DNA from: JAEUMY01 sp031394355
GTDB taxonomy: Bacteria > Pseudomonadota > Gammaproteobacteria > Burkholderiales > Usitatibacteraceae
DNA: 64,000 nt
Reading direction: 5' to 3'
Assembly (NCBI GenBank): GCA_031394355.1
Contig: JANNSU010000023.1
Location: 1 to 64,000 of the forward strand
Part shown: piece by piece, positions 7,983 to 16,681 of the stretch
Layout: each line of letters opens with the position of its first letter
Numbering within the stretch: position 1 is the stretch's first letter
Notes under the pieces: model-generated
What the model saw: only the letters and a program-made list of their open reading frames with translations
Told to the model about the DNA's origin: nothing
The model's database searches: none
Translations under genes and position numbers: made by a program

Positions 7983-9143
7983 GTGCGCAATCTCCTGATC
8001 GGTCTGGTCGCATTTCTGACACTGGTGGATCTGTTCGCGACGCAGGCGATTCTGCCTGCGCTTGCGAGCCAGTACGGCGTGCGGCCGGCCGCAATGGGCC
8101 TGGCGGTCAACGCGAGCACGCTGGGCATGGCCATCGGCGCGCTTGCGGTGGCCTACTTCAGCCGGCAGATCGACCGCCGGCTGGGGATTGCGCTCGCACT
8201 CGGCGTCCTGACCGTGCCCACGGCGCTGCTTGCTGGAGCACCCGATCTGACCACGTTCGCGGCCCTGCGCGTTTTGCAGGGGCTGTGCATGGCGACTGCG
8301 TTTGCCCTGACACTTTCGTACCTTGCCGAGCAGTGCAGCATGGCCGACTCGGCGGGCGCTTTCGCAGCCTACATCGCGGGCAATGTGGCGAGCAACCTGT
8401 TTGGCAGGCTCATGGCGGCCGCACTGGTTGACCACCTGGGCATCGCCGCAAATTTCTTGACCTTTGCCGGCCTGAATCTTGCCGGGGCAGTGATGGTGTG
8501 GTTCTGGCTTGGCCGTGCGGCCCCCGCACCCATGCCCGACTCGGCCAAAGGTCCCCTGGCGGTATGGCGTGATCACCTTGGCAACAAGGCGCTGCGAGCG
8601 AGTTTCGCCATTGGCTTTCTGATCCTGTTTGCGTTCATCGGCACCTTCACATTTGTGAACTTCGTACTGGTGCGTGCGCCGTTGTCACTCGGAATGATGG
8701 CAATCGGCTTTGTTTACTTCGTGTTCCTTCCGGCGATGTTGCTGACACCGCTGGCGGGCAAGGTTGCGGCCCGCCTGGGCACGCGCATGACGTTCTGGCT
8801 GGCCATCGCCGTTGCTCTGGCCGGGCTGCCGCTACTGCTGTTGCCAAGTCTGGCGGCGGTGCTCACGGGTCTGGTGCTGGTTGGCGCGGGAACATTTTTT
8901 GCGCAAGCCACAACGACCGGCTTCGTCGGGCGCGCGGCGCAATCCGACCGGGGGGCGGCAAGCGGACTCTATCTGGCCAGCTACTTCACAGGCGGCTTGA
9001 TCGGCACCGCCGTGCTGGGGGCGTTGTTCGAGCGCGTTGGTTGGGGGGCGTGCGTGGCCGGAATCGGCGTCGCGCTTGTGCTGGCCGCCCTGCTGGCGTC
9101 GCGTCTGACGCTGCCCGCTCCTGCCATGGCGGTGCAGGCATGA
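7983..9143 (+). CDS. Major facilitator superfamily transporter
   Basis: A 386-residue, about 12-helix MFS permease. The opening is MRNLLIGLVAFLTLVDLFATQAILPALAS. The loop 2-3 motif appears as YFSRQIDRRLG and the segment ALRVLQGLCMATAFAL matches the R-Q-G motif of drug:H+ antiporters. Start is GTG at 7983 with GGAG upstream. It overlaps the next gene by 4 bp. Probably an efflux or uptake pump linked to the cupin protein; the substrate cannot be read from sequence. Confidence 0.85.
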   Translation: MRNLLIGLVAFLTLVDLFATQAILPALASQYGVRPAAMGLAVNASTLGMAIGALAVAYFSRQIDRRLGIALALGVLTVPTALLAGAPDLTTFAALRVLQGLCMATAFALTLSYLAEQCSMADSAGAFAAYIAGNVASNLFGRLMAAALVDHLGIAANFLTFAGLNLAGAVMVWFWLGRAAPAPMPDSAKGPLAVWRDHLGNKALRASFAIGFLILFAFIGTFTFVNFVLVRAPLSLGMMAIGFVYFVFLPAMLLTPLAGKVAARLGTRMTFWLAIAVALAGLPLLLLPSLAAVLTGLVLVGAGTFFAQATTTGFVGRAAQSDRGAASGLYLASYFTGGLIGTAVLGALFERVGWGACVAGIGVALVLAALLASRLTLPAPAMAVQA

Positions 9144-9490
9144 CACGCGAACTTGTCGAAGGTGCCGCCCTGGTGGTCGAGCTGGCTGGCGTGTTGCTGA
9201 TCGTCGGCGGGTTGGTCCTGGCCACGGTTCGCGCGGCACGGGTGCCGGCGGGCCAGCGCTATCTGCGTTACCGGCACGATCTGGGTCGCGCGATTCTGCT
9301 TGGCCTGGAGGTGCTGGTCGCCGCCGACATCATCCGTACAGTGGCCTTCACGCCCACCATGGACAGTGTCGCAGTGCTGGCGGTGATCGTGGTAATCCGG
9401 ACCTTTCTCAGCTGGAGTCTGGCGCTCGAGCTCGACGGCCGCTGGCCCTGGCAGCAAGACGCGGCGCGAGGAACTCCAAGTGCGCAGTAG
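9140..9490 (+). CDS. DUF1622 membrane protein
   Basis: A 116-residue integral membrane protein with three hydrophobic helices (ALVVELAGVLLIVGGLVLA, LLGLEVLVAADIIRTVAF, VAVLAVIVVIRTFLSWSL). The RHDLGRAILLGLEVLVAADIIRT signature is characteristic of DUF1622. Function unknown. It overlaps the MFS gene by ATGA and closes the cupin-MFS-DUF1622 operon, followed 105 bp later by a terminator. Confidence 0.8.
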   Translation: MTRELVEGAALVVELAGVLLIVGGLVLATVRAARVPAGQRYLRYRHDLGRAILLGLEVLVAADIIRTVAFTPTMDSVAVLAVIVVIRTFLSWSLALELDGRWPWQQDAARGTPSAQ

Positions 9491-9594
9491 GGCCATTGAA
9501 ACTCATCCACTTCATGCGCCGGATCAGCGCCGCAGGAAAAGCTGCAGATGCCTGTGAACTTGACCCTGGCGAATGCTGTGTCGCCACACCAACA

Positions 9595-9621
9595 GCCCGC
9601 TGTCGCAGGCGGGCATTTTTC
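9595..9621 (+). terminator. Rho-independent terminator
   Basis: GCCCGC / GCGGGC stem with an eight-base loop followed by ATTTTTC. Terminates the cupin operon ahead of the DUF302 gene. Confidence 0.75.
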
Positions 9622-9657
9622 TTGAAGATCGCCAACCAAAGATATAGGAGCATTCAA

Positions 9658-10122
9658 ATGAAATACTTAGCAAGAACACTACTCGCCGCAACGCTGGTCG
9701 TGGCATCCCAGGTCGCGTCCGCAGCCGATGACGGCGTGGTCAAGGTGAAGAGCGCCTACTCGATGCAGGAAACCATCCAGCGCTTGAAGCAGGATGTGGC
9801 CGCAAAGGGTATTCGCTTCTTTGATGAAATCGACCAGTCCAAGCTGGCTTCCGATGCCGGCGTACGTATCCGGCCCTCGACACTGCTGGTGTTCGGCAAT
9901 CCGGGCCTGGGGACACAATTCATCGCGGCCCGCCCCGAGGCAGGGCTGGACTGGCCCGTTCGCCTGCTGGTGCAGCAGGATGAAAAGGGTGGCGTGTGGG
10001 CGATCTACACCGACTTTGGCTGGATCGCCAAGCGTCACGGGGTGTCGGGCGAAGCGGCCAAACCCTTCCAGACCGCATCCGGGGTGATTGCCTCGATCAC
10101 GTCTGCGGTGGGCGCAAAGTAA
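9658..10122 (+). CDS. Secreted DUF302-domain protein
   Basis: A 154-residue protein with signal peptide MKYLARTLLAATLVVASQVASA. It contains the DUF302 pattern: SMQETIQRLKQDVAAKGIRFFDEIDQSKLA, then RPSTLLVFGNPGLGTQFIAARPEAGLDWPVRLLV, then the acidic-aromatic end. DUF302 is a common heat-shock-like or periplasmic fold of unknown function. ATG 9658 follows ATAGGAGC. Monocistronic between two terminators or hairpins. Confidence 0.8.
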   Translation: MKYLARTLLAATLVVASQVASAADDGVVKVKSAYSMQETIQRLKQDVAAKGIRFFDEIDQSKLASDAGVRIRPSTLLVFGNPGLGTQFIAARPEAGLDWPVRLLVQQDEKGGVWAIYTDFGWIAKRHGVSGEAAKPFQTASGVIASITSAVGAK

Positions 10123-10131
10123 GCGTTACCG

Positions 10132-10173
10132 GGAGCCAGGATTGCAGCGGTGCCCATGGCACGTCCTGGCTCC
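10132..10173. other. Hairpin downstream of the DUF302 gene
   Basis: Perfect 10-bp inverted repeat GGAGCCAGGA / TCCTGGCTCC with a 22-base loop and no T tract. Possibly an mRNA 3'-end structure rather than an intrinsic terminator. Confidence 0.45.
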
Positions 10174-10280
10174 GCTGCACCGCCTTTGTCGGCGGGGAAG
10201 GTCCAGGGGCAAGTCGGGTCAGGCCTTGCGATGTAACAATCGAGAAGCCCTCTGATCGACACTGATCCAGGTCGTCATTC

Positions 10281-10294
10281 TGCGAATATTCGCA
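10281..10294. repeat. Iterated palindrome copy 8
   Basis: Perfect 14-bp form, 8 bp beyond the 3' end of the oxidoreductase pseudogene. Confidence 0.9.
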
Positions 10295-10302
10295 GGGGTC
10301 GG

Positions 10303-11165
10303 TCAGTCGGTCACCGGCCGGAGATCTTCCAGCAAGGTTGGCAGCAGTTCGCTCACGGTCGGGTGTATCGGCATGGCGTGCTGCAGGTGCGTATACGGCA
10401 GGTCTGCATACATCACCTGCAGAATGGACTGCACCACTTCGTCGCCTGACAGGCCGAGAATGGCGGCGCCGAGGATGCGCTTCGTTTCGGCATCCACGAT
10501 GACTTTCATGAAGCCCTGCGTTTCGCCCGCCTCCCGCGCGCGGCCCACGCGGGACATTGGCCGCTTGGCCATCAGCAGTGGTCGGCCGGTGGCGCGCGCT
10601 TCCTTGAGTGTCATGCCGCAGCGACCCAGCGGCGGATCGGTGAAGAGTGCGTAGGTGGAGATGCGGTCGGTGACGCGGCGCTGCCCGCTGTCGAACAGAT
10701 TCGCCGCCACGATCTCGTAGTCGTTCCAGGCCGTGTGCGTGAAGGCACCGCGTCCGTTGACGTCGCCCAGCGCCCACACACCCGGTACGCTGGTCTCCAG
10801 CTCTTCATTCACGGTGATGTAGCCGCGCGCGTCGCAGGTGATGCCTGCAGCGTCCAGGCCCAATCCGTCGGTATTGGGTTGCCGGCCCGCGGCGATCAGC
10901 ACATGCGTGCCTTCAACCTGTGGCGCGCTCTGGTCGCAGGAGAGCCCCAGTGCGACGCGTGTCCCGCGTTGTTCCACGGCGAGGCAGGTGGCATCGGTGC
11001 GCACGGTGACGCCTTCGCGCTCCAGAATGGCGCGGACCTCGTCGCTCATGTCCTCATCCTCGCGGCCGATGAGACGCGGGCTCATTTCGCAGACCGTCAC
11101 CTCGCTGCCATCGCGGGGCCGGCCTGGCCTGCACCGATTACGATGACATCGAATGAGTCGCTCAT
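10303..11165 (-). pseudogene. Pyridine nucleotide-disulfide oxidoreductase, internally deleted
   Basis: The gene begins at 11165 with MSDSFDVIVIGAGQAGPAMAAR, the FAD-binding GxGxxG opening of mercuric-reductase-like and dihydrolipoamide-dehydrogenase-like proteins, and then hits a TGA. In another frame it resumes at GSEVTVCEMSPRLIGREDEDMS, in the middle of the NAD-binding domain. It continues through VLIAAGRQPNTDGLGL, the FAD motif GVWALGDVNG and a complete dimerisation domain ending LLPTLLEDLRPVTD. About 150-170 residues, including the redox-active CxxxxC region, are missing. The junction sits at GGCAGCGAGGTG, so the deletion also shifts the frame. Not expected to be functional. Confidence 0.8.
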
Positions 11166-11182
11166 GCTGCCTCCGCATTGGC

Positions 11183-11215
11183 GCGGGTGTCTGGCGGGTG
11201 TCTGGCGGGTGTCCG
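11183..11215. repeat. Three tandem 11-bp units
   Basis: GCGGGTGTCTG is repeated three times, the last with one change, just upstream of the oxidoreductase pseudogene start. A slippage-prone tract in the likely promoter region. Confidence 0.8.
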
Positions 11216-11436
11216 GATCGTGCCAGTACACGGTTGCACCGTTGGGCCGCCCCATCTGAAGCCAGCTTACAGTGTGCAGGCGGGTTGGTCTGTGCGGCGC
11301 CGCAAGGCTTTTCCTCCCATGCCGCCGTGATGTCAACCGCGCGCCAGAGACATCATTTGACCCGCGCTGTCAGGAAAGCCTCGCTGCGCCGTCACACCCA
11401 CACTCTTCCAACTCCTTCCAACAAAAGGCCGATGCC

Positions 11437-12576
11437 ATGTCCAAAGCGCCGCAGCGCCCATCCCGCTCTAGCCACAACGTCAAGCCCAATCAGATACCGG
11501 GCCAAACAGTTCTCGTTTTGCAAGGCGGAGGTGCCTTGGGGGCATTCCAGGTGGGAGCGTATGAAGCTCTGCATGCTGCGGGTCTCAAACTGGACTGGGT
11601 CATCGGCACATCGATCGGTGCCATCAATGGCGCGATCATCTGCGGCAACCCCCCGGAACAACGTCTGGAGCGCCTCCATGCGTTCTGGCACGGGGTACAG
11701 CAGCATCCCGCGACGGGTGCAGCGCCGATGCTGTCTGCATTCAGTCAAAGCATGGCCAACCTCACGACCGTCTTGCGCGGGGTGCCGACCTTCTTCAAAC
11801 CGAATTCCCATTCTCTCCTCGGCACCCAGGCCAAGGTCGGCATCGAGAAGGCGGCGTGGTACACGACGGCACCCTTGCGCGCCACGCTTGAGAACCTCGT
11901 GGACCTGGACTACCTCAATGCCGGACATATCCGCTTCACCTTGGGCGCGGTCAACGCCCGCACCGGCGAGATGCGCTATTTCGACAGTCGCGAGGAGCGA
12001 ATCGAGCTGGACCACATCATGGCCTCGGGGGCCTTGCCACCGGCGTTTCCCGCTGTGCGCATCGATGGCGAGCCCTACTGGGATGGCGGCATTTTTTCCA
12101 ATACGCCCATCGAGGCCGTGCTTGACGACAAGCCACGCCGCGATTCGGTCATCTTTGCCATCAACCTGTGGAATCCGGCCGGGCCGGAGCCCAGCTCGTT
12201 GTGGGAGGTCATGGGGCGCGAAAAGGACATCCAGTATTCCAGCCGTGCTGCCAGCCACATCGTGCGTCAGCAACAGATCCACCACCTGCGCCACATCATC
12301 CGTGAGCTCACCAAACACGTGCCGGTCAAGGCGGCGCGCACGGCGGAAGTCAAGGAGCTGCAATCGTGGGGTTGCGGCACGGTCATGCAGGTCGTGCCCC
12401 TCATCGCGTCGCCGCGCGAGGGAGAGGACCAGTTGAAGGACATCGACTTCACGCCGCTCGGCATCCAGACTCGTCGGGAGGCCGGCTTCGCGGAAGCCTC
12501 ACGCGTGATCGCCGCCGCACCGTGGACGCGGCCGGTTGACGAGATGCAGGGCGTGATCGTTCACGACAACCTGTGA
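11437..12576 (+). CDS. Patatin-like phospholipase (DUF3734)
   Basis: A 379-residue patatin-fold hydrolase. The oxyanion segment is VLVLQGGGALGAFQVGAYEAL, the nucleophile elbow GTSIGAING contains the catalytic Ser, and the catalytic Asp is in YWDGGIFSNTP. The C-terminal half carries DUF3734, typical of this bacterial family. It would deacylate phospholipids or related esters in the cytosol or at the membrane. ATG 11437 is chosen because homology starts about 25 residues later and the longer upstream frame is non-conserved leader. Confidence 0.88.
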   Translation: MSKAPQRPSRSSHNVKPNQIPGQTVLVLQGGGALGAFQVGAYEALHAAGLKLDWVIGTSIGAINGAIICGNPPEQRLERLHAFWHGVQQHPATGAAPMLSAFSQSMANLTTVLRGVPTFFKPNSHSLLGTQAKVGIEKAAWYTTAPLRATLENLVDLDYLNAGHIRFTLGAVNARTGEMRYFDSREERIELDHIMASGALPPAFPAVRIDGEPYWDGGIFSNTPIEAVLDDKPRRDSVIFAINLWNPAGPEPSSLWEVMGREKDIQYSSRAASHIVRQQQIHHLRHIIRELTKHVPVKAARTAEVKELQSWGCGTVMQVVPLIASPREGEDQLKDIDFTPLGIQTRREAGFAEASRVIAAAPWTRPVDEMQGVIVHDNL

Positions 12577-12641
12577 GCCGACTGCCTGACAAGACAACCT
12601 GAACGTCGGCAGCTACCCACAAGCCGGAGGACTGATCTGCC

Positions 12642-12653
12642 GCGAATATTCGC
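12642..12653. repeat. Iterated palindrome copy 9
   Basis: Perfect 12-bp core in the 212-bp gap after the patatin gene, flanked by C and A. Confidence 0.88.
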
Positions 12654-12788
12654 ATTCGGGCGGGCTCCCCCAAACAGTTCACGACGATTCCTTCTCGCCC
12701 TGTACCCTCGATGCCTGGTTGCGCATCGCGACGCTGCGTTGCGCGCTAGACTGCGCAATCCACACGCTGGACCAACAAGGACTCAGTC

Positions 12789-13295
12789 ATGAAACGTGCA
12801 CCGCTGCTTCTTGCCCTGGGTATTGCCTTCACGCCACTTTCTCATGCGCAGGACACCGCCAAGTCGATAGCCAAAGACGTCATGACCGCCAAGCGCATGC
12901 CGCCTTTGTCCATCGAGGCGCTGTGTGCGCGCCTGACTGTGGAGGAAGTCGCGGCTGTAGTCGGTGCGCATTTTCAGCGCAAGGTGGAGGAAGGCAAGCT
13001 GTACCAGGGTTGCGCCTACGCCGACAGCAAGGAGAAAGGCAAGCTGGGAATTCGCTACTTCAGGCTGGTGAATTCCCATCTCGGCGAAGCCGGCTTTCGC
13101 CGTCTCATTGAGAAAGACGCCAAAGGGAAAGTGGTGACGCGTGACGGCATGCTGGTCAGCCACGATCGCAAGGACCGGTTTCGCAATGACACCATCTGGT
13201 TCAAGGATGGCCAGGGCCGCGCGCTGGAACTCATCGTCAACTCGGGCGTGAGCGAGGATCAGGCCGTGGCGCTGGCCAAGGCGGCGTTGAACTGA
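12789..13295 (+). CDS. Secreted protein of unknown function
   Basis: A 168-residue protein with signal peptide MKRAPLLLALGIAFTPLSHA. The mature part begins QDTAKSIAKD and contains two cysteines (ALCARL and YQGCAYAD) that could form a disulfide. Otherwise it is a mixed alpha/beta sequence ending in a helix. AAGGA lies upstream of the ATG. No family recognised. Single gene between the patatin and the S41-like peptidase genes. Confidence 0.7.
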   Translation: MKRAPLLLALGIAFTPLSHAQDTAKSIAKDVMTAKRMPPLSIEALCARLTVEEVAAVVGAHFQRKVEEGKLYQGCAYADSKEKGKLGIRYFRLVNSHLGEAGFRRLIEKDAKGKVVTRDGMLVSHDRKDRFRNDTIWFKDGQGRALELIVNSGVSEDQAVALAKAALN

Positions 13296-13432
13296 TTGAG
13301 TCGCAACAGGCGGGTGAGGCGCCGCGACGTCGCACGCCATGCCCGTCATTCTGCAATCCATCGCCTGTTGATTGTGAATCCATGGGGCGTTCGCTACGCT
13401 GCCTCTTCGCGCCGGAACCAGAGGACACGCTC

Positions 13433-14791
13433 ATGCATGCACGACAATTCGTCACACTCGCATTGCCGCTCTTCATTGCCAGCCATGCTTGGGCAGACTC
13501 GGCGACAACCGCGCAAAATCACCAATCCGACATCAAACAGTTTCGAGCGCAATTTCTGGAGAAGGATCGGTCCTTCAGCCCGGCTGCGCGAAGTGCTGCC
13601 GAGGCCCGTCTCGCGGCGCTGGAAAAGACCGTGGCGGAGATTGGTCCGGTGCAGTTCGAGCTGGCGCTGGCGCAGATCGCCGCGCTGGCCGACAACGGGC
13701 ATTCCGGCGCATTTGCGGCATCGAGATCGCGTCGGCATGAGCGTGTTGACATGCGGCTGGTGCCGTTTGGCGACGCCTTTCATGTGTTGCGCGTGAAGGC
13801 GGAGAACGAAGATCTGCTGGGCGCTCGGCTGGTGGCCATCGACGGTGTGCCGATGGAAAAGCTGCGTGAACTGGGCCGATCATTGACTGGTGGCGTGCCC
13901 ACATGGCGCGACCGCAGCACAGCATACTTTCTGGAGAGCCCGGCACAGTTGCGTGCGCTGGGTGTGGGCAAGACAGATACGTCGCCGGCGTACGTGTTCG
14001 TTACCCGCGACGGGCGCACGCTGACGCGGAGCTTCACGGTATCGCCCGTTGGGGCTGATCGCGTAGGGGGCAACGCCACACGCTGGATGTTTCCGGTGTT
14101 GGCACCGTTGGAGGACCGCGCCTGGCGCACGCTGATTACGGCTGAACAAGCGCCGTGGGCGCTGCAGGAGCCGATACGGCGATTCCGCTTGCGCCACGAC
14201 GAGTCGCTGAACACGCTGATCATCGACATGCGCCAGACCAGCAATACCCAGACTGAGAAGCTGCGCGACTTCTTTGCCGAGGTGGACAAGGCCGTCGAGA
14301 CCCATGCACCCCGCCATCTTGTCCTCGACCTGCGTCTCAACGGCGGCGGCGATCTGACCACGACACGCGACTTCGCAGAGCGACTGCCCGCCCTCGTGAA
14401 AGGGCGAATATTCGCATTGACCAGCCCCTGGACATTCTCCGCAGCCATTTCCACCCTGGGTTATCTCAAGCAGGCAGCACCCGAGCACGTGACCATCGTG
14501 GGCGAGCCGGTGGGCGACCGCTTGAATTTCTTTGCCGAGGGCAGAGCCGTGACGCTTACGCATTCAAAGGAAACGCTGCTTCATGCCACCGAGCGGCATG
14601 ACTATCAGACCGGCTGTCGTCCCTTCGACGATTGCCATCGCCCTGTCGTAACGCGTCCGATCGTGGTGAAGACGCTCGATCCGGACATCGCAGCGCCGTG
14701 GACTATCGATGATTACGTCGCGGCACGTGATCCGGCCATGCAGGCGGTGGCGGCGGAAATTGCAAAGGGCGTACCAAAGCGTGCGGGCTGA
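13433..14791 (+). CDS. Secreted S41-like peptidase
   Basis: A 452-residue exported protein: signal peptide to about residue 21 (LFIASHAWA). A middle region binds substrate (LGARLVAIDGVPMEKLRELG resembles the PDZ-like turn). A C-terminal S41/C-terminal-processing-protease fold contains HLVLDLRLNGGGDL and WTFSAAIS, where the Ser would be the nucleophile. The catalytic Lys is not obvious, so activity is uncertain. An iterated palindrome is read as RIFA between these two motifs without changing length. Confidence 0.75.
   Translation: MHARQFVTLALPLFIASHAWADSATTAQNHQSDIKQFRAQFLEKDRSFSPAARSAAEARLAALEKTVAEIGPVQFELALAQIAALADNGHSGAFAASRSRRHERVDMRLVPFGDAFHVLRVKAENEDLLGARLVAIDGVPMEKLRELGRSLTGGVPTWRDRSTAYFLESPAQLRALGVGKTDTSPAYVFVTRDGRTLTRSFTVSPVGADRVGGNATRWMFPVLAPLEDRAWRTLITAEQAPWALQEPIRRFRLRHDESLNTLIIDMRQTSNTQTEKLRDFFAEVDKAVETHAPRHLVLDLRLNGGGDLTTTRDFAERLPALVKGRIFALTSPWTFSAAISTLGYLKQAAPEHVTIVGEPVGDRLNFFAEGRAVTLTHSKETLLHATERHDYQTGCRPFDDCHRPVVTRPIVVKTLDPDIAAPWTIDDYVAARDPAMQAVAAEIAKGVPKRAG
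14404..14415. repeat. Iterated palindrome copy 10, inside the S41-like gene
   Basis: Perfect 12-bp core read as (G)CGA ATA TTC GCA, Arg-Ile-Phe-Ala, in KGRIFALTSPW. Confidence 0.88.
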
Positions 14792-14823
14792 GAGACGGCA
14801 CCCGGATATCGCCGCCGCATGAT

Positions 14824-14835
14824 GCGAATATTCAC
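14824..14835. repeat. Degraded iterated palindrome, one mismatch
   Basis: GCGAATATTCAC between the convergent S41-like and RIO kinase genes. It differs from the core by one base. Confidence 0.6.
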
Positions 14836-14854
14836 GGTGCCCGTCAGGCAGGCC

Positions 14855-15709
14855 TCAACTGCCTGACACCATCCGCATTTTCCGCGCTTGTTCCTCAAGC
14901 TGAATATCCTCGATCTCGCGCAGGACATCGTCCATGTCCACTGCTTTTTCCTCGCGCACGAATTGGCCGGTGAGCACGCTGTCCGGCGTGAGGGTGCCTG
15001 CACGAAAGCGCGCCCAGATCTCTTCGGCATACCTTGTCTCAAGCAATGACGGCGCATATTGACCGAGGTAGTTTTTCAGATTGGTCACGTCACGCGTGAG
15101 CATGGCTTCCGCATGGTTGTTGCCTGCGGCATCCACCGCCTGCGGCAGGTCGATGATCACCGGACCGTCGGCACTCATGAGGATGTTGAATTCGGACAGG
15201 TCACCGTGGATGACACCGGCGCAGAGCATGCGCACCACCTCGTGGATGAGCTGATCGTGCGTGGCGATGGCGAGCTCCGGGCTGAACTCGACATCGTTCA
15301 ATCGCGGTGCGGCGTTGCCGTCGGCGCCGGTCACCAGCTCCATCAGCAAGACACCTTCGTGGAAGTTGTACGGCTTCGGTACCCGCACGCCAGCGGCGGC
15401 GAGCCGATAGAGCGCATCGACCTCGGCGCTCTGCCACGCGGCTTCCATGGACTCCCGGCCGAACTTCGTGCCCTTGGCCATGGCGCGGGCCTGACGCGAA
15501 TTCTTGGTCTTGCGATTCTCGGTGTAATCCACCGCCTGGCGAAAAGCGCGCTTGTTGGCCTCCTTGTAGACCTTGGCGCAACGCGCAGGCTCGCCATCCC
15601 CCATGCTGACGACAAACACCATGGCCTCTTTCCCGCTCATGAGCTGGCGCACGACGCCGCTGATGAGACCGTCTTCCAGCAGGGGTTCCAGGCGCTTGGG
15701 GGTTTTCAT
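14855..15709 (-). CDS. RIO1-like serine/threonine protein kinase (PA4780 family)
   Basis: A 284-residue atypical kinase. The Gly-rich loop is replaced by ISGVVRQLMSGKEAMVFVV, followed by CAKVYKEANKRAFRQ with the ATP-binding Lys. The catalytic loop is HGDLSEFNIL and the metal-binding motif is IDLPQAVD, in place of DFG. This matches bacterial RIO1-like kinases named after Pseudomonas PA4780. Bacterial substrates are not known. The start at 15709 removes an in-frame 23-residue upstream stretch without conservation. Confidence 0.88.
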   Translation of the reverse strand: MKTPKRLEPLLEDGLISGVVRQLMSGKEAMVFVVSMGDGEPARCAKVYKEANKRAFRQAVDYTENRKTKNSRQARAMAKGTKFGRESMEAAWQSAEVDALYRLAAAGVRVPKPYNFHEGVLLMELVTGADGNAAPRLNDVEFSPELAIATHDQLIHEVVRMLCAGVIHGDLSEFNILMSADGPVIIDLPQAVDAAGNNHAEAMLTRDVTNLKNYLGQYAPSLLETRYAEEIWARFRAGTLTPDSVLTGQFVREEKAVDMDDVLREIEDIQLEEQARKMRMVSGS

Positions 15710-15988
15710 GGCGATAGTGTAGACCGGCGAGGGTGCAAAAGTGTGCAACGCGGTCCGGGCGATTGACGCTGGCTTCACGGGGTCGCTGGGTCGTGCGTGG
15801 CATCGCGCACGCAGTGATTCGGTATCATGCCGCGTTTCGTGGCTAACGAACCCTTCACCGGGGAGCGCGCCCGGGACGAGACTTTCCAGGGCGTGTTTCT
15901 GGCGATCACCACTGCAGGAGACCCGTTCTACTTCCTCATTTCGACCGGCCCGATTGCGTCCAGAGGGCCGGCCATCGCGGCAGGCGGG

Positions 15989-16345
15989 TCAGCGATTCGT
16001 GCAGGTCCAGGTGCGGACGTAGCAGCTCTTGCCGCCGTACTGACGGCAAAAGCCCATGGCGGCGTTCTCGGCCGCTGCACGGTTCGGCGCGCGCGCCACG
16101 CCATAGGCGCCGGAATTTCTGTCCATCGAGTACGCGCCACAACCCCTGTCGAACGTGAGGATGACCTTGCACCCTGCGCCACACTCGGCCAGTGCGCGGT
16201 TGGATGCGCCCTGAATGTTGTCGAAGCTGTGGGAGAACCCCACGCGGGTGCCCTGGCCCTTGGCGATGGCACCGGCGGCAAGGCTTGCGAAACTGGCCAC
16301 GAGCAGCGTGCTGGCCAGGATGAGTTGTGCAGGCAGTGTATTCAT
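15989..16345 (-). CDS. Secreted DUF4189 protein
   Basis: A 118-residue small exported protein. After the signal peptide (LILASTLLVASFASLAAG) come DUF4189 hallmarks: a GFSHSFDNIQGASNRALAEC stretch and repeated Cys (AECGAGCKVI, RGCGAYS, GFCRQYGGKSCYVRTWTC), likely disulfide-paired in the periplasm. DUF4189 proteins are small extracytoplasmic proteins of unknown function. Single gene, divergent from the TonB-C protein at 16682. Confidence 0.8.
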   Translation of the reverse strand: MNTLPAQLILASTLLVASFASLAAGAIAKGQGTRVGFSHSFDNIQGASNRALAECGAGCKVILTFDRGCGAYSMDRNSGAYGVARAPNRAAAENAAMGFCRQYGGKSCYVRTWTCTNR

Positions 16346-16681
16346 TGGATTCCCCAAAGTGACTGATGTGTTGTGGTTTGCGTTGGCCCCAGGCGCGTGC
16401 TGTCGGACGTGACACAGGATGAATGGTAGCAAACAGTGATCCGTTCTTGGGCAGCCAGGCGGATGGGGTCAGAATCGCCAGGACGCCGCCCCGACCCCAC
16501 GCCGCAGTGAGTGTCAGCCAGCAAAATATTCATGTCCGGGCCCTTTTCATCGCCAGCCCTTTCCTGCGAATATTCGCACTTCCCGTGACGCGGGCAGTGC
16601 TTGCGCTGCTGGCTTTGCACTGTGCCGCTGTGGTATCTGTTCTCGATTGCATCACCACCAACCCACATACTGCCCATCACC
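16346..16681. other. Divergent intergenic region
   Basis: 336 bp between the divergent DUF4189 and TonB-C genes. It contains iterated palindrome copy 11. No convincing promoter pair or gene seen. Confidence 0.5.
16565..16578. repeat. Iterated palindrome copy 11
   Basis: Perfect 14-bp form in a divergent promoter region, 104 bp before the TonB-C ATG. Confidence 0.9.

Noticed and set aside
7206..8576. Long 456-codon frame on the - strand
   Set aside because: Antisense to the cupin and MFS genes, rich in His, Arg, Gln and Cys as shadow frames are in GC-rich DNA, with no recognisable fold.
11183..11215. Three 11-bp tandem units as a CRISPR or iteron array
   Set aside because: Adjacent units without spacers, only three copies and no replication gene nearby; simple slippage repeat.
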